Positions 19,967 through 28,460 of a DNA stretch of 64,000 bases are shown here, one piece after another; position 1 is the first letter of the stretch; every line of letters begins with the position of its first letter. The notes below the pieces were generated by a model. It searched no databases. It had not been told where the DNA came from and saw only the letters and a program-made list of their open reading frames with translations. Where the stretch lies: positions 1 to 64,000 of the forward strand of contig NZ_JALHLP010000003.1 in assembly GCF_022844465.1 (NCBI RefSeq). The letters run 5' to 3'. Source of the DNA: Bradyrhizobium sp. GTDB lineage: Bacteria; Pseudomonadota; Alphaproteobacteria; Rhizobiales; Xanthobacteraceae. Position numbers and translations under genes: made by a program.

Positions 19967-20344
19967 TCAAGACCGGCGCAAGACCGCTTCGATCGCCGCC
20001 CTGGCCTCCGAAACCGCACCGCCAAGCGCGGCCAGCGTCTCAGACGGGTCAGTACCTCGGCTGATGACCGTCTGCAGACGGGCAGCCACGTCGGCGACGG
20101 CAAAAGCCCCGATCGCACGTGCCGATCCCGACAGCGTATGCACCAGTGCCCCCGCATCGGTCGGCATGGTCGCGAGCGAGTCGATGAGCCTCGCCGACTG
20201 GGCCGAAAACATTGCCAGCACCTCCTGCTCAAGCCCGGCATCACCCAGCGTCATCCGCGCGAGGTGTTCAAAATCAATTGGCCCGTCATCCGGAGCAAGT
20301 GGCGGCGATGGCATCCATTCAATCCGTTCGAGGTTAAGCGACAT
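19967..20344 (-). CDS. Hpt-domain phosphotransfer protein
   Basis: A 125-residue protein that is essentially one histidine phosphotransfer domain. The phosphorylatable histidine is H69 in HTLSGSARAIGA; the canonical lysine of HxLKGSA is replaced by serine. Helices before it (DFEHLARMTLGDAGLEQEVLAMF) are normal for the family. Hpt proteins carry phosphate between response-regulator receivers in phosphorelays. No kinase or receiver gene is adjacent. It is divergent from the giant coiled-coil gene, and the 388-base gap between them contains a CtrA-like box, so both could respond to cell-cycle signalling, which is inferred. Confidence 0.83.
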   Translation of the reverse strand: MSLNLERIEWMPSPPLAPDDGPIDFEHLARMTLGDAGLEQEVLAMFSAQSARLIDSLATMPTDAGALVHTLSGSARAIGAFAVADVAARLQTVISRGTDPSETLAALGGAVSEARAAIEAVLRRS

Positions 20345-20732
20345 GGGTTGCCCTTGCTGGGGTCGGCGCCGACCGAATGACCCGGACCAACCGCTCCCCA
20401 GCCAACCACCGCGAGGTTAACGAATAGTTTTCCCCACAATCCGCCTTGTATTCGCAACCTTTCTGCCGAAAAATTGCCTCATTCGGATGAAGCCCGCCAG
20501 AATTCTGTGCATCCTTAAGGCTTTAAGCAAAAAAGCTGTTAACGATGATTAACAATGTCTTAATGCAACCATTTCCTTCGTATGGCTCACCCCATAGGAT
20601 GCTCGCGGATGTAACGGACAGCCGCCGAGGGGTCGTGGGCGGTCCGCTGGGGCATGACGTCGGCTTCGGGCTTGCAAGCGGTATTTTGCAAGAACGGCCG
20701 AACGCGTATTAGTTAGAGGGCTTCGACTGAAC
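20345..20732. promoter_or_regulatory. Divergent intergenic region, Hpt gene / GPR-like gene
   Basis: 388 bases without a credible gene, with an AT-rich core (about 20400-20580) unlike the surroundings. It includes TTAA-rich motifs, CTTAAGG and CTTTAAG near 20510-20525, and the CtrA-like box listed separately. The 170 bases just before the giant gene return to high GC and are likely a long leader. Confidence 0.5.
20549..20563 (+). promoter_or_regulatory. CtrA-like binding site (TTAA-N7-TTAA)
   Basis: TTAA at 20549-20552 and TTAA at 20560-20563, seven bases apart, match the CtrA consensus TTAA-N7-TTAA(C), though the last base is T and not C. A further TTAA at 20539-20542 lies six bases upstream of the first. 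CtrA is the master cell-cycle regulator of alphaproteobacteria. The site is 170 bases before the giant gene and 205 before the Hpt gene. Confidence 0.45.
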
Positions 20733-23700
20733 ATGGCGAACACTCCCAAGAAGGTCAAAGATCCCACCGAAGTCGCGCTTTCGGCCATCCAGGAAGCGTT
20801 GAACATCAGCGATACGACCGTCGATACCAGCCGGAATTCGTTCGGGAAGGAATTCGCGCCTCCCGCCAGCGCCTCCGCTGCCGCCACCTATCCTGACGCG
20901 CGCCTTGACGCGCGCGCGAGCGCGGAACGACAAGCCTATGACTCGATCGAAGAGACGCGCCCCCGACGCGCCGCCAACGACGATCGCGAAACCATTGGAC
21001 AGATTCTGCAGGCCATCCAGAAGGGCCGCCCTGCCCGCAGCGTCTATACGCTTGCCACCATCTTCGGCGGCATCTGGCTGATCGGCTGCGTTCTTCTGAG
21101 CCTCAGCTTCCTCCCCGCGCTGCAGACCGCGATCGGGCAAAGCAGCGGCGGCGTGCTGGTGCTCGGCGGGCTTGCGGCACTGTTCTTTGCCCCGGTGCTG
21201 TTGTTCTATTTCCTCGCCAGCCTCGCCTGGCGCGGCCAGGAGATGCGCATGATCGCGCAATCGATGGCGCAGGTCGCGATCCGGTTCTCCGAGCCGGAAG
21301 GTGCCGCCTCCGACTCCATGGTAACGGTCGGTCAGGCGATCCGCCGGGAAGTCGCGGCGATGGGCGACGGCGTCGAACGCGCGATCGCGCGCGCCGGCGA
21401 ACTGGAAACGCTCGTCGCCAATGAAGTCGCAGCACTTGAGCGCGCCTACACCGACAATGAAGTGCGCATTCGCGCGCTGCTGCAGGACATCGCGCATCAA
21501 CGCGACAATCTCGTCGGCCAGGCCGAGCAGGTTCGCAGCGCCATTTCCGGGGTCCAGATCGACCTCCGCCACGACATCGCGCTGATCTCGGACGCGATCG
21601 CCTCGCGTGTCGACGAAGTCGCCAAGAGCATCACCGGCGCGCTGGAAGAGCGCGGCCAGCACATCACGAGCGCCCTCAGTAACGCCGGTGACAACATGAT
21701 CCTGGCGCTCGGCGAGCGCGGCGGCGACCTGCTCGACCGCCTCGAGGAGGCCAGCGCCGAAACCACGCGCGCGGTGCTCGACGCCTCCGAACGGCTCACC
21801 GCCAGCCTCAACTTCAAGACCGGCCACGTGCATGACGAGTTCGTCGATCTGGCCGATCGGGTCCACGAGATGCTGAACGAGCGCATCGATCGCATCACCG
21901 GCGAATTCGAACAGCGCTCATCGAGCATCGTCGACGGCATCTCCGAACGCACCGAACAGGTGCACGACTCCCTGAAGAACTCCTCCGACTCGCTGCTGCT
22001 CGAGCTCGAGTTGCGCAGCGGCGATCTCGTCAACAAGATCGACGAGGCTGGCAACCGCCTGGCAACCCGCATCATGTCCTCCGGCGACAAGGCCAGCGAT
22101 GCGCTGGATGTAACCGTCAATACCCTCGTCGCCAAGGTCGTCAGCCAGACCGAGACGGCGCATGACAGCCTCTCGCTGCAGATGAACGCCTTCGACGAGC
22201 TGATGAAGCACCAGGGCGGCGAACTCGCGGAAAGATTCGCCCGCGACAGCGGCACGCTGGGGGCGCTGATCACGCGCCACATCTCGGAGTTCGATCGCAC
22301 CGTCAAGACGTTCGGCGGCGAGATCGTCGAACGCATGGGCCAGCGGACGCAGGAGATCGCCGAAAACTTGAAGAGTTACGTCGATAATTTCGACCACCGC
22401 CTGACTTCCAACGGCGGCGAGATCACCGCCTCGCTGGATCAACGCCTGCTGCAGTTCGAAACCACGCTCGGCACCAAGATCACCTCGTTCGACGAGACCG
22501 TCGACGGCCGCCTGAAGTCGCTGGAACTGACCTTCGACAGCCGCGCCAAATCCGTCACCGAAACCATCGACGGCCGCCTCGGCACGCTCGCGACCTCGCT
22601 CAGCGAAGGCGCGGCGCAGGCGATCCAGTCGATTGACCAGCGGCTTGGCCTGCTCGCCTCCTCGCTCACCGACGGCACGGCGCAGGCGATCGCGGCAGTC
22701 GACCACCGGATTTCGAACGTCATCCAGACTTTCGATGGTCGCAGCAGCTATCTGACCGAGAGCATCTCGGCGCGGTTCCAGGAAATCCACCAGGGCATCG
22801 AGACCCGCGTCGGCGCCATCGCCTCCGACATCGACACCCGCGTCGCGCAGTTCGAGGATTTGCTCGGCTCCCGCGTCGAAGCCGTGGCTGGACGCATCGA
22901 AAGCAGCGGCCGTCAGGCCAGCGAAGACCTGATGGCACGCGCGGACATGTTGTCCGCCGGCATCAAGTCGCATGTCGAGGACGCCGAGCGCTCGCTGACG
23001 AACCTGGTTGTCAATACTTCCGAGACCATCCAGACCGGCGCACGAGCCGCTCAGACGACGCTGGTATCGGCCTCGTCCGAAGCCGCGACCCAGATCAAGT
23101 CGCTGGCCGCCGACGTCGAGCGCACGCTCTCGGCCGCCGGCAGCGCCACCGCAGCATCCGTGCTCGCCGGCGCCCGCGAGGCCCAGAACACGCTGGTCAA
23201 CGCGTCCGCGGACGCCGCCCACCAGGTCAAGTCGCTGGCGAGCGACGTCGAGCGTTCGCTGGCCGCCGTCACCGCCAACACCACCGACAACATCCAGACC
23301 AGCGCGCAGAACGCGCAGAGCGCGCTGGTGGCCGCGTCGAACGAAGTCAGCTCGAAGGTGAAATTGACCACGGCCGATGTCGAACGTTCGGTGCTCGCCG
23401 CCAGCAGCAGCTTTGGCGCGGCGATGACCGGCAAGACCGACGAAATCGTCACCTACGTCCAGCAGCAGACCGATCGCCTGGCGCAGCTCGTGGACAACCG
23501 CCGCGGTTCGCTGGTCGAGGCGCTCAGCGCCAAGGCTACGCTGCTCACGAGCGACATCGACCGTGTTACCGCCGACGCCTTGATGGCGATCGAAAACCGC
23601 AGCCAGACGTTCTCGCAGTCGATGGCAAACCACGGCTCGGACGTTGCGCGCTCGATTTCCTCCGCAGGCGACCTCGCCACCAGCGCGGTGGCCAAGTCGC

Positions 23701-25277
23701 TGAAGGATCTCGAACAGGCGTCGCGCTCGGCGATCGACCAGTCGCGCCAGGTCTCGGTCGCCGCCGTCACCGAGATGCAGGAGACCAGCAAGATCCTGCG
23801 CACCGACACGGTGGCGCTGTTCGAACGGCTGCGGGAAGGCAACATCCTGCTGCAGGAGGTGCTGACCGGCGCCCACGACAACCTCAACTCGCTGGAGCGA
23901 GCGCTGGTGACCCGGGTGGCCGACTTCGTGTCCGCCATGAATGACGTGACCTCGCGCAACGGCGCCGCGACACAGACACTGGAAGACCAACTGACCCTGT
24001 TCAACGCCAAGACGGCGAAGGCGCTGGAAAACCTGGGTTCGCTGTCGAGCGAGTTCGACAGCCACGGCAAGGCGCTGGTCGAAGCCGCAGCGGTGGTCGA
24101 AAAGTCCAACCTCAACACCGCCACCACGGTCAGCGAACGGAAGTCGCAGCTTGAATCGCTGGTGAGCGCCATCGACCTGCGCACTGCCGACCTCGAGCAG
24201 CGCCTGTCGCGTTTCAGCAGCCTGCTCGACGAATCGCTCGCCGCGGCCGAGGAGCGCGCCCGCGATATCGCGCGCGTGGTGGCGGAAACCGCGGGCGCCG
24301 GATCGGCCACGATCAGCCGGCAGTTCGAGGCGGTCCGGGTCGCGGCCGAAAACGAACGGCGACTGACCCTCGATGCCATGAGCGAGATGTACCAGCACAG
24401 CGCCCACGAAACCGACGAGATGTTCAAGCAGTCGACCGAGCGCTTCGGCACAATGGTGCAGGCCATGAAGCAGATGGCCACCGAGATGCATCAGGAACTG
24501 GAAGCGACGCGCAACGAGTTGCGCCGCGGCGTGCTGGACATGCCGCAGGAGGCGGCCGACAGCACCGCGCAGATGCGCAAGGTGATCGTCGACCAGATCG
24601 AAGCGCTCGCCGAGCTTAACCGGATCGTCGCCCACCACGGCCGCGGCCTTGACGTCGTCAGCGTCGGTCGCGCCAGCGCCCTCCGTCCGGAGGAGCCCGT
24701 GATGGCGACAGCGACCGCCGGCCGCAATGAGGCGCGCATGCGCGACGCCGGCAGCGCGTCGAACCTGCCGCCGCCGGACCTTGGCATGCCGGCGTCACGC
24801 CGCACCGAAGCCCCATCGGTCTCGCCCGCGGGCCAGGACGGCGCACGCGACGGATGGCTGTCCGACCTCCTCAGCCGCACCGATGCGGGCGGCGCTGGCG
24901 GACGCGAGATTCCGCGCGGCCGTCCGCCGCAGGGAGTGACCAATCCGCTGGAGTCGCTGTCGCTGGACATCACCCGGCTGATGGACCGAAATCTCGCCGC
25001 CGAAATGTGGGATCGATACCAGCGCGGCGAGGGCAAAGCCTTCACCAAGCGGCTCTACACCCCGGCCGGACAGAAGGCGTTCGACGAGGTGTCCCGCAAA
25101 TATCGCGCCGACCGCGCCTTCAAGCAGACGGTCGACCGCTACATCGCCGAATTCGAGCGTCTGCTCGACGACGTCGCGCGCGAGGACCGCGGCCCGCAGG
25201 CATTGCGCGGCCACCTCACCTCGGAAACCGGCCTCGTCTATACGCTGCTGGCGCACGCCGCGGGTCGGCTGGCGTAA
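20733..25277 (+). CDS. Giant membrane-anchored coiled-coil protein, GPR/RgsE-like polar growth protein candidate
   Basis: A 1514-residue protein. Residues 1-100 are a polar, Ala-rich cytosolic lead. Two membrane helices follow at about 105-130 (LATIFGGIWLIGCVLLSLSF) and 139-165 (VLVLGGLAALFFAPVLLFYF). From about 190 to 1330 it is continuous helix with irregular apolipoprotein-like repeats such as SLDQRL, TIDGRLG, SIDQRLG and ADVERSL. A Pro/Gly-rich linker (about 1340-1400) leads to a conserved C-terminal domain of about 110 residues (NPLESLSLDITRLMDRNLAAE onward). This order matches the growth pole ring protein GPR of Agrobacterium and RgsE of Sinorhizobium, which organise polar growth, although those are longer. 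It has no HAMP or chemoreceptor signalling tip. Orthology is inferred from architecture. Confidence 0.7.
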   Translation: MANTPKKVKDPTEVALSAIQEALNISDTTVDTSRNSFGKEFAPPASASAAATYPDARLDARASAERQAYDSIEETRPRRAANDDRETIGQILQAIQKGRPARSVYTLATIFGGIWLIGCVLLSLSFLPALQTAIGQSSGGVLVLGGLAALFFAPVLLFYFLASLAWRGQEMRMIAQSMAQVAIRFSEPEGAASDSMVTVGQAIRREVAAMGDGVERAIARAGELETLVANEVAALERAYTDNEVRIRALLQDIAHQRDNLVGQAEQVRSAISGVQIDLRHDIALISDAIASRVDEVAKSITGALEERGQHITSALSNAGDNMILALGERGGDLLDRLEEASAETTRAVLDASERLTASLNFKTGHVHDEFVDLADRVHEMLNERIDRITGEFEQRSSSIVDGISERTEQVHDSLKNSSDSLLLELELRSGDLVNKIDEAGNRLATRIMSSGDKASDALDVTVNTLVAKVVSQTETAHDSLSLQMNAFDELMKHQGGELAERFARDSGTLGALITRHISEFDRTVKTFGGEIVERMGQRTQEIAENLKSYVDNFDHRLTSNGGEITASLDQRLLQFETTLGTKITSFDETVDGRLKSLELTFDSRAKSVTETIDGRLGTLATSLSEGAAQAIQSIDQRLGLLASSLTDGTAQAIAAVDHRISNVIQTFDGRSSYLTESISARFQEIHQGIETRVGAIASDIDTRVAQFEDLLGSRVEAVAGRIESSGRQASEDLMARADMLSAGIKSHVEDAERSLTNLVVNTSETIQTGARAAQTTLVSASSEAATQIKSLAADVERTLSAAGSATAASVLAGAREAQNTLVNASADAAHQVKSLASDVERSLAAVTANTTDNIQTSAQNAQSALVAASNEVSSKVKLTTADVERSVLAASSSFGAAMTGKTDEIVTYVQQQTDRLAQLVDNRRGSLVEALSAKATLLTSDIDRVTADALMAIENRSQTFSQSMANHGSDVARSISSAGDLATSAVAKSLKDLEQASRSAIDQSRQVSVAAVTEMQETSKILRTDTVALFERLREGNILLQEVLTGAHDNLNSLERALVTRVADFVSAMNDVTSRNGAATQTLEDQLTLFNAKTAKALENLGSLSSEFDSHGKALVEAAAVVEKSNLNTATTVSERKSQLESLVSAIDLRTADLEQRLSRFSSLLDESLAAAEERARDIARVVAETAGAGSATISRQFEAVRVAAENERRLTLDAMSEMYQHSAHETDEMFKQSTERFGTMVQAMKQMATEMHQELEATRNELRRGVLDMPQEAADSTAQMRKVIVDQIEALAELNRIVAHHGRGLDVVSVGRASALRPEEPVMATATAGRNEARMRDAGSASNLPPPDLGMPASRRTEAPSVSPAGQDGARDGWLSDLLSRTDAGGAGGREIPRGRPPQGVTNPLESLSLDITRLMDRNLAAEMWDRYQRGEGKAFTKRLYTPAGQKAFDEVSRKYRADRAFKQTVDRYIAEFERLLDDVAREDRGPQALRGHLTSETGLVYTLLAHAAGRLA

Positions 25278-25278
25278 G

Positions 25279-25411
25279 CGGGCGAGTAGCGACTAGCGAG
25301 TGGCGAATCGAGAGACGGAGACCTCGCGGTTCCGTTTGCCTTGGATCCCGCGGGCTTGCGAGCCTATTCACTACTCGCTATTCACTACTCGCTATTCGCT
25401 ACCCGCCATTC
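25279..25411. repeat. Intergenic repeat: inverted arms with 14-bp tandem units
   Basis: The right arm holds a 14-base unit CTATTCACTACTCG at 25364-25377 and 25378-25391, then degenerate units to about 25411. The left arm (25279-25309, GCGAGTAGCGACTAGCGAGT) is close to the reverse complement, so the transcript could fold into a long imperfect hairpin. It lies exactly between two convergent genes. It looks like a small dispersed intergenic element; I saw no second copy in the window. Confidence 0.7.
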
Positions 25412-25416
25412 GCCGC

Positions 25417-26319
25417 CTACTGCTTCTTCTGTCCGCGCGGCGGCGCGGCCGCGGTTGGCGCCTGCCTTGGCGGGGCCGTTGCGGCTGGCGCCGGCTCCGC
25501 CGGCGCGGCGTTGCTGCTTCCGCCGAAGATGACCCGGCTCGGGTTGCGGTCGAAATTGTTCACGGCGCGGCTGATGTCGGAGAGCGTGCGGCGACCGTCG
25601 GCCATCAGCGCGCCCGACCGCTTGTCGAAATCCTCGGCGAGTTCGCGGATCGACTTGACCATCAGGTTGAGTTCGCCGCCGGCGGCGCCGCCCGCGATGG
25701 TGTTCAGCCCGAGCATCAGGCTGTCGGCCTTACCCATCACGCCGTCGACCCTGAGCATGACGTTGTCGATCTTCTCGGAGTTGCGCGCCAGCGCGCCGGT
25801 GAAGGTTTCCAGGTTCCGCAACGAGTTCTTCACCGACTCTTGGTTGTCGGCGACGATGCGGTTGACGTTCTGCAGCGTGGCGCGGATCGCCTCCGTCACG
25901 TCCTGCAGCGCATTCGGATCGGCGGTCAGCACCGGAACCCCGTCCTCATCAAGCGGCACCGGAGCCGCGGCTTCCTCGCCACCCTTCAGCGAGATCGCCG
26001 CAACGCCGGTCAATCCCTGAAATTCGAGGCCCACCAGGGTGTCCTTGCGGATCGGGGCGTTGTTCTCGACCATCGCCAGCGCCACCACGCGACGCGGGTT
26101 GTCGAGCTTGACGGACACCACCTCCCCTATTCGGATACCATTAAAATTGACGCTGCCGCCGTTGCGCAGGCCGGACGCCGGGCCTTCGAAGACGATGCGG
26201 ATCGGGCTGCGCTGCTTGGTGGTGTGCAGGCTCTGGAACCACAGCACAAAGCCGAACGCCGCGGCGAACACCGCCAGCGTGAAGGCTCCGATCAGGACGT
26301 AGTTCGCCCGCGTTTCCAT
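25417..26319 (-). CDS. mlaD: MCE-domain substrate-binding protein of an Mla-type transporter
   Basis: A 300-residue MlaD-like protein. One N-terminal membrane helix (about 7-28, VLIGAFTLAVFAAAFGFVLWF) anchors it in the inner membrane. The MCE domain (about 38-115) has VFEGPASGLRNGGSVNFNGIRIGEV and VGLEFQGLTGVAAISL. A coiled region (about 140-250) and an Ala/Pro-rich tail follow. MlaD hexamers carry phospholipids between the membranes. It is the last gene of an mlaE-mlaF-mlaD set, 91 bases after mlaF. No MlaC-like or lipoprotein gene is next to it. Gene name by homology of architecture. Confidence 0.9.
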   Translation of the reverse strand: METRANYVLIGAFTLAVFAAAFGFVLWFQSLHTTKQRSPIRIVFEGPASGLRNGGSVNFNGIRIGEVVSVKLDNPRRVVALAMVENNAPIRKDTLVGLEFQGLTGVAAISLKGGEEAAAPVPLDEDGVPVLTADPNALQDVTEAIRATLQNVNRIVADNQESVKNSLRNLETFTGALARNSEKIDNVMLRVDGVMGKADSLMLGLNTIAGGAAGGELNLMVKSIRELAEDFDKRSGALMADGRRTLSDISRAVNNFDRNPSRVIFGGSSNAAPAEPAPAATAPPRQAPTAAAPPRGQKKQ

Positions 26320-26410
26320 CCTCAGGCCACTCCGGTGTCGGCATCCGCGCAGCCCCGCTGCCCGGACCCCGCTCTATAGCTGTTGTTTGGCACGATCTCT
26401 TCCGAAGGGA

Positions 26411-27184
26411 TCATGCCCCCATCACCGCACGGGCGCGCTTGCCGTGGAAATATTGCCTCAGCCACGGATGCTGCGAGGCCTGCATGTCGGCAATCGTTCC
26501 CGCGGCAATGATCTTGCCGCTTCCCAAAACAGCGATGCGGTCACATGCCGTGTAAAGGCTGTCGAGGTCATGGGTTACCATGAAAACCGTCAAGCCCAAA
26601 GTACGCTGCAGAGTACGGACCAATTCGTCGAAATCGCCGGCCCCGATCGGATCCAGGCCCGAGGTCGGCTCGTCTAGGAACACCAGTTCGGGATCGAGCG
26701 CCAGCGCGCGCGCCAGCGCCACGCGCTTGACCATTCCGCCGGAAAGCTCGGACGGAAAGCGGTCGGCGACTTCGGGCCGCAGGCCCACCATGCCAAGCTT
26801 GGCCACCATGATCTCGTCGAGCAGCCGCTGCGAGAGGTTGAGATATTCGCGCACCGGAAACTGGATGTTCTGCCGCACGGTGAGCGAGGAAAACAGCGCG
26901 CCATGCTGAAACAGGATGCCCCAGCGGCGCTCGACGCTGCGGCGCTGCGCGGCATCGGCCGCGTCGAGATCGACGCCGAACACCTCGATGCGGCCGCTGC
27001 GCTTCGGCACGAGGCCGATGATGGTGCGCGTCAACACCGACTTGCCGGCGCCGGAGGGGCCGACAAAGCCGAGGATCTCGCCGCGCCGGACGTCGAGATT
27101 GAGCCCGTCGAGCACCCGCGTCTTGCCGAACTGCACGGTGATGTCGCGAACCCGGATGATGGCATCGGTCATCTCGCCCGCCAT
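26411..27184 (-). CDS. mlaF: ABC transporter ATPase of an Mla-type lipid transporter
   Basis: A 257-residue ATPase with Walker A GPSGAGKS, signature LSGGMVKRVALARAL, Walker B LVFLDEPTSGLDP and the switch histidine in MVTHDLDSL. The LSGGM form (methionine in place of glutamine) is usual for MlaF. It powers lipid movement by the MlaE permease. The gene starts two bases after the mlaE stop, so the two are translationally coupled. A second in-frame ATG (27172, MTDAIIRV) is possible. Confidence 0.93.
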   Translation of the reverse strand: MAGEMTDAIIRVRDITVQFGKTRVLDGLNLDVRRGEILGFVGPSGAGKSVLTRTIIGLVPKRSGRIEVFGVDLDAADAAQRRSVERRWGILFQHGALFSSLTVRQNIQFPVREYLNLSQRLLDEIMVAKLGMVGLRPEVADRFPSELSGGMVKRVALARALALDPELVFLDEPTSGLDPIGAGDFDELVRTLQRTLGLTVFMVTHDLDSLYTACDRIAVLGSGKIIAAGTIADMQASQHPWLRQYFHGKRARAVMGA

Positions 27185-27186
27185 GG

Positions 27187-28329
27187 CTACATTCCAATCG
27201 ATGCGAAGAAGATGGCGAACACGCCGTCCATCACGATCACGAAGAAAATTCCCTTCACCACCGAGGATGTCGTGTGCTGCCCGAGCGACTCGGCGCTGCC
27301 CTGCACGGAAAGTCCCTCGACGCAGGCCACGATGCCGATCACCGCGGCCATGACCGGCGCCTTGATCATGCCGACGACGAAATGGTCGATCGAGATCGCG
27401 TCGCGCAGCCTCAGCAGGAAAGCCTCGGGCTCGACGCCGCCATAGAGCCACGCCACCAGCCCGCCGCCATAAAGCGCGGCCATCGCGCCGAGGAAAGCCA
27501 GGATCGGCAACGCCAGCACCAGCGCCAGCATCCGCGGCAGGATCAGCACCTCGATCGGATCGAAGCCCATGGTGCGCAGCGCGTCGATTTCCTCCCGCAT
27601 CTTCATCGAGCCGAGTTCGGCGGTGTAGGCCGAGCCCGAGCGGCCCGCCACCATGATCGCCACCAGCAGCACGCCGATCTCGCGCAGCACCAGCACGCCC
27701 AGCATGTCGACCACGAAGATATCCGCGCCGAACTTGCGGAAGTGGAAAATGCCCTGCTGCGAGATGATGCAGCCGATCAGGAAGGTGATCAGCACCACGA
27801 TCGGCACCGCGCGCCAGCATACCTGCTCCAGGTGATGCACCGTGGAGGTCAGGCGGAAGCCGCGGGGACGGATGATGACCCGGCCGGCGGCGGCCAGCAC
27901 CGCGCCCAGCATGTCGATCAACCCGATCAGCGTGCCGCCGACGCCGGCGACGCTGCGGCCGATCTGTTCCAGCATGCCCGTGATGGTCACGGAGCTGGCC
28001 TCGACGATCGGCTCGGCCTTCACCCGGCGCACCTCGTCGACCAGGCTCGCATAATTGGCCGAGAGCCCGGCGATCTGCGCCTCGGTGCCGCCCCGGCTGA
28101 GACTGCGGCGAAGCCGCTCGATCAGCCAGGCGCCGAAAGTGTCGAGCTTCGACACCCGCGATGCGTCGATGAAGATGTTGGGGCGGGTGCCGCCGAGCGC
28201 TTCGGCGTCGGCCACCATCCGTTCCAGCATCGGAGCAAACCGCGCCGTCCACGAGCCCGTGGCGCACAGCGCCAGCGCGTTGCCGCTGGCTATCCGCTCC
28301 AATGTCGGGTCGCCGCTCAAGATGTCCAT
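27187..28329 (-). CDS. mlaE: MlaE permease with N-terminal STAS domain
   Basis: About 380 residues. The first 110 or so form a STAS/MlaB-like domain (NALALCATGSWTARF, NIFIDASRVSKLDTFGAWL). The MlaE permease follows, with an amphipathic helix, FLIGCIISQQGIFHFRKFGA, LREIGVLLVAIMVAGRSGSA and the EIDALRTMGFDPIE coupling segment. In E. coli MlaB is a separate subunit; here it is fused. The ATG at 28329 is chosen at the domain border; a GTG at 28377 with AAGG before it would add 16 residues and is a real alternative. First gene of the operon, divergent from the epimerase gene. Confidence 0.88.
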   Translation of the reverse strand: MDILSGDPTLERIASGNALALCATGSWTARFAPMLERMVADAEALGGTRPNIFIDASRVSKLDTFGAWLIERLRRSLSRGGTEAQIAGLSANYASLVDEVRRVKAEPIVEASSVTITGMLEQIGRSVAGVGGTLIGLIDMLGAVLAAAGRVIIRPRGFRLTSTVHHLEQVCWRAVPIVVLITFLIGCIISQQGIFHFRKFGADIFVVDMLGVLVLREIGVLLVAIMVAGRSGSAYTAELGSMKMREEIDALRTMGFDPIEVLILPRMLALVLALPILAFLGAMAALYGGGLVAWLYGGVEPEAFLLRLRDAISIDHFVVGMIKAPVMAAVIGIVACVEGLSVQGSAESLGQHTTSSVVKGIFFVIVMDGVFAIFFASIGM

Positions 28330-28460
28330 CCTTCGGCCGATACGCTCCTGATGCCAGAACACCAGGTTCCGCGCCACTTGGCCTTGTCGAATCCGTCCCT
28401 AACCAGCCATAGTTGGCTGCAGCGAGCAAGCGCACGGTCCAGAAATCGCCATACGTTAAA

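Noticed and set aside
21918..24638. A 906-codon open frame antisense to the giant coiled-coil gene
   Set aside because: It has His/Gly/Arg-rich, non-family-like composition and arises from the codon bias of the opposite strand, as do other long antisense frames at 27274-28464, 33168-34949, 44615-46387, 49725-51107, 54324-56183 and 57550-58872.
20733..25277. Methyl-accepting chemotaxis protein
   Set aside because: Two early membrane helices and long coiled coils fit loosely, but there is no sensory domain between the helices, no HAMP and no chemoreceptor signalling tip.
25364..25411. CRISPR-like array
   Set aside because: Units of 14 bases are directly joined, with no spacers and no cas genes.
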